Below the pieces are notes generated by a model. That model did no database searches. It was given only the letters and a program-made list of their open reading frames with translations, and was not told where the DNA came from. A stretch of 64,000 nt of DNA, from positions 106,744,554 through 106,808,553 of the forward strand of contig CM043949.1 of assembly GCA_014529385.2 (NCBI GenBank). Direction: 5' to 3'. This document shows positions 12,306-21,669 of this stretch, piece by piece (the stretch's first letter is position 1; each line of letters opens with the position of its first letter). Made by a program: the position numbers and the translations under genes. Source of the DNA: Adiantum capillus-veneris. Taxonomy: Eukaryota > Streptophyta > Polypodiopsida > Polypodiales > Pteridaceae.

Positions 12306-12811
12306 TGTCACGAGACTGTGCCAACCACTATATATATTTGTTGGTTTCTTCCCTTGATTTTTATTTAATTTTTGGGACCCTCTTGTCAAAATCACATAAG
12401 CCCGGACATTGTGTGGCCAATGTGAAACGGCCGTTGGCCGAGAGTTTTACCTGCAACAGTCACGGCCACGCAGCCACGAGATGGTTGGGCCGATTGGCAC
12501 TAGAATCCGACTAGTAAAGAAGTGGCTAGGCTCAGTTAAAGTCATTTAGGCCCCTCGTCAAGACTTTATAAATTGGTGGGTACTAGGAATTAAACCAAAA
12601 GGAGCAAACTAGACACATGGCAGTAGAAGAGCAACCTGCATGTCAAAACTCACTCCAGAAGGTCTCATCCAAGAGGGTCGCCTAATTTGAGGCTGAGGTT
12701 GGGGGCTAATTTTTGAACACAAGTGCTCCACAATGTGTGTGTGTGTGCGTGCGCACGCGCACGTGTAGTGGGTGCAGGTGATCACAGCTTTAATAGAAAG
12801 CTTGCCTTCTC
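12306..12811 (+). repeat. solo LTR-D, left part
   Basis: It begins TGTCACGAG, like the start of the Gypsy-B LTR, inside the Gypsy-C integrase. From about 12390 it is clearly the reverse complement of the outer part of the Gypsy-E LTR (for example GGCCAATGTGAAACGG). It breaks off at the TTCTC target of Gypsy-E and continues at 16316. No gag or pol of its own is attached, so it looks like a solo LTR left by recombination. Confidence 0.75.
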
Positions 12812-13124
12812 TATAACCGGCCTGTACAACGTAGAGGGCGGTACTTCTTTCAATTACCTGTTAACTTTACACAGAGCACTGAGAAGGGAAGAGAACACAG
12901 TTGCGTCCAGCGACTAGAATGTCACTGCGCACACGAGACCGACACCCTGTAGGCCCCAAAGACTGGCGCCCCTTTCGGTATTTCTTTATTCAAATTAAGG
13001 TAGACGATCCGACCACTTCACACAAGCTTTCACAAAGCTGTCCAAACCTGGCGAGGGCTGAAAACGCAGGTTTTCGACCTGATTTTGGCAACATAACGGC
13101 GCAAAAACCCCTGTAGGTCAAAAG
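12812..13124 (-). repeat. 3' LTR fragment of Gypsy-E
   Basis: It matches 14969-15281 nearly base for base, then breaks at 13124/13125 into protease coding sequence. Only the downstream end of the LTR survives, so this is the far side of the internal deletion. Confidence 0.9.
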
Positions 13125-14883
13125 CACGAATGCCCAACTTTGATGCCAATTCTGGTGATATGAAATTTGCATGGGCTCCTGGATCAAAGAAAACCAACAC
13201 TTTCTGGTCTCTAACTTTGCCCCAAGCTCTGCACAGCTCCATGGCATCTGTGTTTGGCTGGTCTCCAACCACAACTGGAACAAGTCCTGCACTTGGCTTT
13301 GGCTTCTTCCCTTTATGGTCTGACTTGTCATCCTTATCCTGTGACTTCTTCTGTGGGCATTCATTTGCAAAATGTCCTTCCTATTCACAAATGTAGCATT
13401 TCTTTGCCTCCCTAAGAGCTTTCCTTTCTTCAAAGGTTTTGCCAAAAAAATGCCTTTTTTGTCCTTGTCCTCGTCCCGAAGACTTAGACTGCTTCTTGGA
13501 CGTATCACCTTCTTCAGTGGAGGGCTTCTTTGTGGGAGGCCCAGAAGGCTTTGCTGCAACATTGCCCTTGGCTGAAAACTGTTTGCCCTGGGACCCTTTC
13601 TTGTGGCTATTAAATCCATCAGAATCTCCCTTCGACAGATTGCTGGCCACTCTTGCATTCTCTATCAACTGAAACATATTCATGACAGTAGTCTTTGTGC
13701 AGTAGTCCCTGATTTTCTTGGGCAATCCGCAACAGTACTTCTCAATCTGTTCTGACAATGGCACAAACCTGTAAGAGGTGACTGGCAACAGCGCGACCCA
13801 AAACTTTTTATTGTACTCTTCCAAGTTCGCACACTGTTTAGCATTCAACTCGTGCCATTCTGTCATCACATCCACTTCAAAAGTGTTTGTCAACCATGCA
13901 GGCACAAAAAGCTGTTTGAATTGGACCCACGTTGTTGGGGCTTTACCCTGGTTCAACAATGCGGTCCACCATTGAAGCGCATTCCCTTTCAAGAAAGTGG
14001 TAGCCTTGCGTATCTTTGAAGATTCCGTGAAGTTTCCTCCAGCATAAGCTGCATCGAACTGCTGTATGAAGGTCAAAGCCTTCAATTGATCCTCAGTTCC
14101 TCTGAAAGTTTCAAACTTCACTCCCAACCCACCTTCCTTGTAATCCTTAAGCTGACTCAAAGGAGCCACATTATCATAAACAGGTGCCTGTAACAGTGGT
14201 GCTCCATGATTGTTCATTCCAGCACTCGCATCAACTGTTTTACCTGTGGTATCTGCATTTGGTACGTATGGGTGCGAAAATCCAGCCATACCGAATTGTG
14301 TTCCAGGCACTCGAAACTGGCCATAGGCACCTTGAAAACCTGGTTGGACACCCATGTTCGCATACATAGGGTTACCCATGCCTGTTTGCATTGTCCCGAA
14401 CACATTCCCTGGCATATAACCTGTGGAAGGTCCAGCCATAGCTTGAAACACTGAACCACCTCCAAAATAACCAGGATAAGTATTAGGTAATGGAAGTGTC
14501 TGACGCATAGCGTGTTCATTACTCCCTTGACCATTCACAAACGGTTCCTGTCCAGCTAAAGCAAGTTGCTTTGGATCATTGGACACCGCTAGTTGCTCAA
14601 CCACATGGGCTTTCCCTCGAGCATCATGAGTCCTCGGCGCATTGGAAATCTCCTTTTCCTACAACAGCTCAGTCATGCCCTGTGTAGGAGGCTCAAAACC
14701 ATGTGTCGGAGCCTGTAAGAACTCCTGCATCCTTGGGTTGTTAGCCAACTGCTGAAACATGTCCATGCAGCAACGCAGTTGAGTTCTAAACAACCTGTCC
14801 TCTTCTTGAAGAGTTGAAGGAACTTTCTCCGTGCCATGTGAAGAAGATCCCTCTTCAGGTACTTGGTCTCTCTTCTCTGCCAT
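13125..14883 (-). pseudogene. Gypsy-E gag and truncated protease
   Basis: Start chosen at the ATG ending at 14883 (MAEKRDQVPEEG), the counterpart of the Gypsy-B start. One frame runs from there to the deletion, broken only by stops at 14659-14661 and 13381-13383, both TAG. Domains in order: acidic head; Gly/Met/Phe-rich low-complexity region; gag domain (KATTFLKGNALQWW to EKYCCGLPKK); basic Lys/Ser linker; zinc knuckle starting CYICE, interrupted by the second TAG; protease with FFDPGAHANFIS. Translation then reads into the LTR after ASKLGIR. Comparison with CFICEQRGH in Gypsy-B shows the knuckle stop replaced a Gln codon (CAG to TAG). Confidence 0.9.
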
Positions 14884-14950
14884 ATCGACAAGCTTTGTGT
14901 TGCTTTCACCCACAACAATCCACGCTGCACTTTTTGAAGAAAAAGTGACT

Positions 14951-14968
14951 ATCCCGTCGATGGAACCA
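14951..14968 (-). promoter_or_regulatory. primer binding site of Gypsy-E
   Basis: TGGTTCCATCGACGGGAT directly follows the 5' LTR on the minus strand and is identical over 18 bases to the site of Gypsy-B, although the adjoining LTR ends differ (TTATA here, TTTCA there). Confidence 0.8.
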
Positions 14969-16310
14969 TATAACCGGCCTGTACAACGTAGAGGGCGGTA
15001 CTTCTTTCTATTACCTGTTAACTTTACACAGAGCATTGAGAAGGGAAGAGATCACAGTTGCGTCCAGCGACTAGAATGTTACTGCATACACGAGACCGAC
15101 ACCCTGTAGGCCCCAAAGACTGGCGCCCCTTTCGGTATTTCTTTATTCAAATTAAGGTAGACGATCCGACCACTTCGCACAAGCTTTCACAAAGCTGTCC
15201 AAACCTGGCAAGGGCTGAAAACGCAGGTTTTCGACCTGATTTTGGCAACATAACGACGCAAAAACCCCTGTAGGTCAAAAGCACCTATCTAGGACGGATT
15301 CCCTCGCTATCTGGAAGCTTTCTGATGACCTGTCACATAACTTCCGCGGGCTGTAATTCCCTGTTTTTCACTGCCGGGTGCCCAAAAGCTTGTACACGCA
15401 TCCCAAGGCTCTCACGAGGCTCCCCCGGTGTTCCCTTGCAGTTTAGGTGCGAAACCCTAAACCTGCAGAAAAACACAGCAGGCTGTAATTCGCTGTTTCG
15501 GATCATTTTTAGCAGAGCGAACACGCCTACGCGTGTCCCAAGGGCTCCCGCACGCAATGGGACAGTTCCCCTGTGAATTGGACGAGTTTTCACACGAGAA
15601 AACTCTCCGAACTCGCAACCTTTCGCGATGGAACTGTGCGTACCTGTGGGGGATTAGCAATTAGCTAATCCGGTTCCTGTTTAGAAGGCTCTTGCCTTGG
15701 CAAATGCGCATAAACCCCCAGAACTGTACATGTTCAACTGAGTATCCCAACTAGTGGGGCATTACCATATGTGCCAAAGGGGAGAGAGAGATGCACGAGA
15801 GCAAATCATCGCGCTACATGAGACAGAGGAGAAGGCAAGCTTTCCATTAAAGCTGTAGACCTGCACCCACTACTCACACACACACTGTAGGTCACTTCCC
15901 CTCAAAAATCAGCCTCCTCTCTCAAATTGGGCGCCCCCTCTTCAGTTGGAAGTAGCAAAACTGCCAGGAGCCGCCATGTGTCCAGTTTGCCCCTTTTGAG
16001 TTAATTCTCTAGTTCCCACTAACTTATAAAGTTATAAGTGACTTTCTGAGTGGCCCAGACTTCATTTGGCGCACACAGGCTTCCATACTCATCAGAATTC
16101 AGTGCTAACTGGCCCGACCAGTCCCAGACTGACCGACCCAGACTCCCGCTGTGAGAAACCTATTCGGCCGTAGCCGTTTCACACTGGCCATGCAATGTCC
16201 ACTTGCACCTTTTCAAGGGTTCCAAGGAAAACAAGTAAAAATAAAAATAAATAAAAATATCTAGTACTTATTTACGGAAGGCAACAGGAGAAATACACCT
16301 CCTGGTGATA
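14969..16310 (-). repeat. 5' LTR of Gypsy-E, with TA...TA ends
   Basis: This is a 1,342-bp LTR. On the element strand it starts TATCACCAGG and ends CCGGTTATA, so the usual TG...CA ends read TA...TA. The target duplication and primer site fix both limits. Internal blocks (CCTGTGGGGGATTAGC, TTTCGGTATTTC) are shared with Gypsy-B and LTR-D, so the three belong to one family group. Confidence 0.88.
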
Positions 16311-16315
16311 TTCTC

Positions 16316-17302
16316 CCTTGTCTCATGCAGCGCGATGATTTGCTCTCGCGCATCTCTCTCTCCCCTTTGCACATATGGTAATGCCCCACTAGTAGGGCTT
16401 CTCAGATGACCATGTACAATTCTGGGGTTTTATGCGTGTTTGCCAAGGCAAGAGCCTTCTGTACAAGAACCGGATTAGCTGATTGCTAATCCCCCACAAT
16501 TACACACAATTCCATCGTGAAGGATTGAGAAAACAGACTCGCGTGAAAACTCATCCGATTCAAAAGGGAGTTGTCCCTTTGTGTGCAGGAGCCTCTAAGA
16601 CACGCGTAGACGTGTTTGCTCCGCTCAAAATGATGCGAAACAGAAAATTACAGCCTAATGTGTTTTTCTGCAGGTTTAGGGTTTTGCACCTAAACTGCAA
16701 GATATTGCCAGGGGAGCCTCATGAAAGCCTTGGGTGCTTGTACAAGACAATTTAGAGAAATTTCCCACTACGAATCTCGTCTAATTCAAAGGGCAAGTGA
16801 CCCTACAGGTGCGGGAGCTCGAGAGCTACCCAAAGAAGTGATCGGCACGCGAATCGGAGCACAAAACAGGGAATTACAGCTTGCTGTAATTTTTTGCAGG
16901 TTTAGGGTTTTGGCCAGTTTTGATGCCTTCAAGTCCAAGAGCTTCGAGGAAGCTAGGGCATCACTGAACAGATGTTTTGGTACAAATTGGAGGCCAAAAA
17001 CAAAGATTTCAGCGTGCTGTAATTTCTCACCAAGGTTTGTAAAGAGCTCTGAAGTGCGTGGAAAATCACTAAGAATAAAGAAATACCGAAAGGGGCGCCA
17101 GTCTTTGGAGCCAACAGGGTGTCATTGTCTGCTTGGAAGCACTCTAGCTGCCAAGCCCTGTTTTGTTTTGAAGTGTTGAATTCCAATCACAAGCTTATTC
17201 GTGAAGTTCCTTTGTGTTGTAAAGTTCAAGTAAAGTTTATGAAGTAAAGATTCGGTGAAAGCTAAAGTCTACCACCCTTCGGGCCAATTTCTTACACGGC
17301 TT
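16316..17302 (+). repeat. solo LTR-D, right part
   Basis: This continues LTR-D after the Gypsy-E insertion. It is the reverse complement of the Gypsy-E LTR from its CATCGCGC block onward and ends near ACACGGCTTA, where Gypsy-C integrase coding resumes. Together the two parts make about 1.49 kb, the length of the Gypsy-B LTR. No clean target duplication is visible, which suggests an older insertion. Confidence 0.75.
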
Positions 17303-17915
17303 AAATTCTCATACTCATTCCACCGGCGGACAGGTGGGCAATCGGAAATAGCCAATTCAATGGTCTTGGACTTGTTAAAGTCGTACATCTTTGATCAGAG
17401 GACTTAATGGGAGAATTATTTGCTCTTGGTGAAGTTTGCCTACAATAACAAGATTCATACGTCTACGGGAAAGGCACCACTTGGATCGCCAAGGTACGAG
17501 AGGCTCTAGAAAAGTCTCAAGCATAGCATAAGAAGGTAGCACACAAGCATCGACATGACTTGCAATGAAGGAAGATGATTGGGAGCTATTACGGTTTGAG
17601 AAGGCATGCCTATGAAAAGGGAAGGGTAAGGAGAGGCTTTTTCCAAAGCTAAGTATGCAATACTATGGCCGTTTCCAGATCCAAGAAAAGATAAACCATG
17701 TATCCTATGGATTGAAGTTACTAAATACTTGAATGATTCACAATGCATTTCGTGTGAGTCTATTTAGACCTTTCAAAGGTGAACTGCCAATGGACAGGGA
17801 GCCAAAGGAGCAGTCCGAAGTGGAAGAGACTGAGGAGATTCTCATTCCAAAACAAGTCCTCTCTCACAACGAAAGGAAAGTAAAAGGTAAGCTGATACGT
17901 CGGTACTCTTCATGA
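17303..17915 (+). pseudogene. Gypsy-C integrase, C-terminal part
   Basis: Coding resumes exactly where it was cut at 12305: FSYSFHRRTGGQSEIANS (from 17305) corresponds to the catalytic-Glu region of Gypsy-B integrase, followed by LVKFAYNN and, near 17733, IHNAFRVSLFRPF, the conserved tail. Stops are present. The sequence ends against the Gypsy-F gag near 17915, so the 3' LTR of Gypsy-C is missing. Confidence 0.8.
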
Positions 17916-18786
17916 AAGGCATAACTTTTGGAAAAACCAACCAATACTTGTCCACATAAGCCGTGACTTTCTCATAGTCCTTTTTGACAAGCCAATCCCA
18001 TTCCTTTCGAATGTCCTTCTCCAAGTCGGGCGGAAGAAATTGTTCATAAAATTCAGATTTAAATCGAGCCCACGTTCTCGCTTGTATACCGTCCAAAATT
18101 TTGGCTAACCACCAGTTGCTTGCCGTCTCCTTGAGATACATCCCAACATGACGCAACTTGGATTTTTCAGTAAAGATTCTGTGGCGAAAGCTTCAAACTA
18201 TCTAATAAAAGAGAGTGCCTTGGAGATGTATCTCCGGCCCACGTAATTGTCAAACTTGACATCCTTGTCACCGGATTTGAAAACCCACATCTTGTGGTGA
18301 CAATTGCGGTTATCCTTCTTTAACTCGGGCTTCTCTTTAAAATTACGTAGGGAAGTAGTAGGCATTCTCTTCTTTGAAGAAGGCTTAAACATTGTATGAG
18401 AAGTGGTAGTAGTAGTATAATCAAGAGAGTATGATGGCGAAGAGATAGAGATATCCTTGCTTTCATTCATCAAAGAGAGTTCTTTTTCCTATCCCTTGCT
18501 CTTGGAAGGCTGTTTGTTCCAATCCGGAGATCCCTTGTGCGCTTCGGCACCTCTTTCCACGTTTTCCTCCTACGGGTTGTTACTACCGGTAGGATTTTCT
18601 TGACGCCCATCTATATCTGTTTCTTACGGCTTCTTGATTCCGTTTAAAACCTTCTGGACAACCGGTAGCATGAGAAGTTGTTGCAATTCTGCGAGTTGAA
18701 CTCGTACATGGTGAAGTTCGTCTTCAGCGGTTCTATTGTAGCTCATCATGGTTCTTTCCATTCCTTCCCCGAATCGTCCTCCTTTG
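17916..18786 (-). pseudogene. Gypsy-F gag, degenerate
   Basis: Minus-strand gag of another Gypsy element. The best part (18156-17920) reads KETASNWWLAKIL, then a domain with FKSEFYEQFLPPD, typical of retrotransposon gag. Upstream are a leucine-rich segment (ELQQLLMLPVVQKVLNG near 18660) and a Ser/Thr/Lys-rich linker (18470-18200). Stops lie near 18624 and 18198. The gag is cut off where it meets Gypsy-C, and no protease or pol follows. Confidence 0.7.
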
Positions 18787-18807
18787 CAGAAAAAGAGAGG
18801 CGATCGA

Positions 18808-18819
18808 GCTCTGATACCA
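18808..18819 (-). promoter_or_regulatory. primer binding site of Gypsy-F
   Basis: An exact TGGTATCAGAGC, the plant initiator-Met tRNA primer site, on the minus strand just upstream of the Gypsy-F gag. It shows the 5' LTR lies to the right. Confidence 0.85.
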
Positions 18820-19560
18820 CAGTCACAAACGGGGGCACACACGAATGATAAATAAGTTGAAATAAATAGACTTTCGACCAAAAGAGACGAGAGAGACAAT
18901 CGACAGAGTATTGGGGACCACAGGATGGGTTGGTCCCTCCCCTTTAAAGAGAAATCTTTATTCGAGGAGAATCTTTTTACAAGCACAAGAACCGGAGAAA
19001 ACCCTCCATTCTAAATCTAAGACTCAACGATCGATTTCTTCCTATGTGGGAAATTCCAAGAGGCAAGCTCTCAATTCCGTCTACATCCGAAGTGTGAAAC
19101 TCCGCAGACTGTTCGGATTGCATTTCCCGAATCTTTGAGCGTAGGCCGAGGTCACCTTGCTCCTTCTCCTTGATGGAGTACCTGCAAAAAGCACAAACAC
19201 AAAAGCAACAACTCGTAGAGCGTATTCACAAGTTTTACCTGTCGCTCCAAGTACGGAAAAGCGAACTTCGCATAATGGCTTCACGCGATCGCTTGCAAAT
19301 TCTCCGTGGTATGGACTCCTTGTGCTAGCGCTAGCAGAACTGAGAGAAGAGAGAAAAGTGTTGGCTGCTTTTATAGGCCCCTGGAGGCGGCAGGAATAGC
19401 TGGCAAACTTTCCGCAACAACAATAGCAGAGGATGGGGGACGCTGGAATAGCAAGAAGAGAGGAGAGAGAACTGGCGGCAAATTTAGAGAGAGGAGGGAG
19501 TGTAATCGCACGCTGATTTGCCACCATAAGAGATCGCTAGTATTTTTTTTAAAATAAGCC
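18820..19560 (-). repeat. 5' LTR of Gypsy-F (right limit uncertain)
   Basis: Sequence directly upstream of an exact primer site must be the LTR end. A strong TATA box (CTATAAAAG, minus strand) lies inside it near 19368-19376. The outer limit cannot be fixed because no second LTR is in the window; it could reach about 19675. Long open frames inside (for example 19081-19527) match no protein family I know. Confidence 0.6.
19368..19376 (-). promoter_or_regulatory. TATA box of Gypsy-F LTR
   Basis: CTATAAAAG on the minus strand, within a GGCCTATAAAAGCAGCC context, about 550 bases upstream of the primer site. This is the expected setting for the LTR promoter. Confidence 0.6.
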
Positions 19561-20559
19561 TTGCTTTAGTTTTATTAAGTAGTGCCCACTTATTAAGTGG
19601 GTGGCCAGTCACTTAATAAAAGATGTGAACCTGTTAAAAACTCAATAAGTTGAAAACCGATACTACACAACACTTCCCAGGCGTCCTTGGATGCAATTCT
19701 CAGGCACAAATGCTATGCAAACATAGATTCCTCGCGGGCTTTCCCGAACAGCATTTTAAAAAAATATCTCCCTTTTTGGAAAAAGCTTCTCAGAACCCAT
19801 CTTTATTCTTGTGCTTGCACTTTATGCGTATTCCTTTATCCATTTCAAATTCCCCCCACATCAACGAAATATTTCCTATCCAATGCTCCTGTTACCTATC
19901 ATGTGACACATCAAGAATACCCACGTCCCAGTCTCTTCCACCGAACTAATTGTACAACTCCTTCGCGATGCTTAATGTCACCCATCCTATGACACATCAG
20001 AGTTGTCCGTTCTTGATGGCTTTTATCAATCCTAGTAGATGTACACTTCCTAACCTTTACAATTCAAGTGTACACATTTATATATACTAATTTCAGTAAA
20101 TAGAAATTACTCAAAAAAATAAGAAAATAGTTCATTTAGCAACATTTTATCTAAGTGACCTCATTGCCTAATTTCAACTCTTCGTTTGAGTTGTCAAGGA
20201 CTAAAGAGCTTTTAGATCAGCTGTAGTATATTTCCCTCTTGTCTAGCTTAGGTAGTTGAGCATGATGGCATAAGTTTTCTTCCATTTCCAACTCTGTCGA
20301 ATCTTCAATAAAGGATACCTTCTTATAGGGACTACATTGTAGCCATCCTCATCGCAAAACTTGGTTTATGGCTCTAGGACACAAGTATCTAGAGTGGCTA
20401 AAATGTGCATCCACTCTTGGCTGATAGACTCGGAATCAATGAAATCCCGATAGATATAGTCGTCGTCCATGGAAAACATCGCATCCGTTTCTGCAACTTG
20501 GAACAGCTAGTAGATCACTATCCTCCTCTTGGAAGAGGAATAGATTGTTCTCTCCTTCA
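19561..20559. other. unassigned stretch
   Basis: About 1 kb of AT-rich sequence. A near-palindrome CCCACTTATTAAGTGGG sits near 19587. Short open frames (for example 20405-20593) show no recognisable domain. It may be outer LTR sequence of Gypsy-F on the left and Gypsy-G remnant on the right. Confidence 0.4.
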
Positions 20560-20830
20560 TAGCCATCACTTTCCTCGCTTTTGGCCAATGTAGTAGCCAA
20601 TTCAGAATCCCGCTACCAGTATGCGTGCGATGTCCCTACAATCATGGGTGGTGAGGTTTACCTTGGTCATAACTCCATGTCTTAGGTGAAGGTAGTTGTA
20701 GCCATAGTTCTATACCACCATGAGTTGTCGCATGAATGGACGCCCTAATATGACATGGTAGTTGCGGTCGAATCACTATTGAAAAGGTGTACATGTATTG
20801 CAACCGACAACTGGTGGCTTGGACATTCTC
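20560..20830 (-). pseudogene. Gypsy-G protease remnant
   Basis: On the minus strand a frame containing YHVILGRPFMRQL appears, the C-terminal ILGRPF motif of Ty3/Gypsy-type aspartic proteases, followed by NYGYNYLHLRHG. Two stops precede the motif and another follows it. The sequence is cut on its right by Copia-H, whose CAACA target duplication starts at 20831, and probably resumes at 26128. Confidence 0.55.
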
Positions 20831-20835
20831 CAACA

Positions 20836-21114
20836 TGTTAGGGAATAAAGGCCTAAGTGCCTTGTACTTACTAACTTATAAGTTAAAAGACTTATAAGTG
20901 AGGGGGCCCAAGTGTGAATGGCCCCCTAGTCACTTACTCATATACTCAAAGGTGAAGCCCAAATGAAATATAGCGTGGCTTTTCCCAAAAATCCAACGAG
21001 CTCTCTCTCTCTCTCACGTTTTCTCTGCGTGTGCTCTTTCTACGCCAATCTCCCCTTCTCCTTCACTCTCATTGCATAGGACAGCAAGTGGGCTCTCTCT
21101 CCTGCTCCCCCGCA
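20836..21114 (+). repeat. 5' LTR of Copia-H
   Basis: This 279-bp LTR pairs with 25850-26122. It contains the near-palindromic block ACTTATAAGTTAAAAGACTTATAAGT and a (CT)n run with one more 6-bp block than the 3' copy. The end is set by the target duplication seen at the 3' LTR, leaving a two-base spacer before the primer site. Confidence 0.95.
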
Positions 21115-21116
21115 CA

Positions 21117-21128
21117 TGGTATCAGAGC
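21117..21128 (+). promoter_or_regulatory. primer binding site of Copia-H
   Basis: An exact TGGTATCAGAGC, the initiator-Met tRNA primer site, two bases after the 5' LTR. Confidence 0.92.
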
Positions 21129-21669
21129 TTTAGGGTTTCCAAGAGAGCCATCTTCGCAACACAGATCAGAATTCTGTTTTTGCTCGCTGCGGGAAGGATA
21201 TTCAACCGTTTTCGATCAACTCTGTCGCGAAGGGATCCTCTCACCGTGTAGAATCGACCTCCGGTGACAGTTTCCCCAAAATTAGGGTTTCAAAAACTGG
21301 CGAACAGCAGCCTATTTCTGCTGAAATTGACCAATTTCGGGGTCAATTTGATGCAATTTCATTAGGGCAAGTCTCACAGGTCAATCTTACAGGTGTTTCC
21401 ACCAACGAGGTTCTGAAAATTCAGCAAAACAGGTGTTTACAGGTCTGATTTTTGCCCTAAAACAGGGAATTTCAGCAAGCAAATGATGTATACACCTTGT
21501 GGAAACCTTTGGTAAGGGTTTGGCAGTGAATGTACGCCGTTCTGGGGTGATTTCGCGTGAAATTTGCTCGCTGTTTTTTTGTAACAGCAAGCTGTTTTTT
21601 GCCCGATTGCGCACATTTGGGCGTGTTTAGGTCGGCAAAACAGGGTTTCAGTGTTTGCAATCACTCAAA
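21129..21669 (+). other. Copia-H untranslated leader
   Basis: A 540-bp leader between primer site and polyprotein. It contains repeated short phrases (AACAGG, TTTCAGCA, ACAGGTGTTT) but no ORF with a recognisable domain. Confidence 0.6.

Larger units (their letters stand above)
12812..16310 (-). mobile_element. Gypsy-E, internally deleted Gypsy element
   Basis: This 3,499-bp minus-strand element lies inside LTR-D, with target duplication TTCTC at 12807-12811 and 16311-16315. It has a complete 5' LTR (14969-16310), primer site, gag and the start of protease. It then jumps straight into the last 313 bp of its 3' LTR (12812-13124). All of RT, RNase H, integrase and most of the 3' LTR are missing. 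It is a non-autonomous deletion derivative of a relative of Gypsy-B. Confidence 0.9.

Noticed and set aside
19081-19527. 148-codon open frame in the Gypsy-F LTR region
   Set aside because: It overlaps a TATA box and LTR sequence on the same strand. Its composition is Ser/Ala/Arg-rich without a domain.
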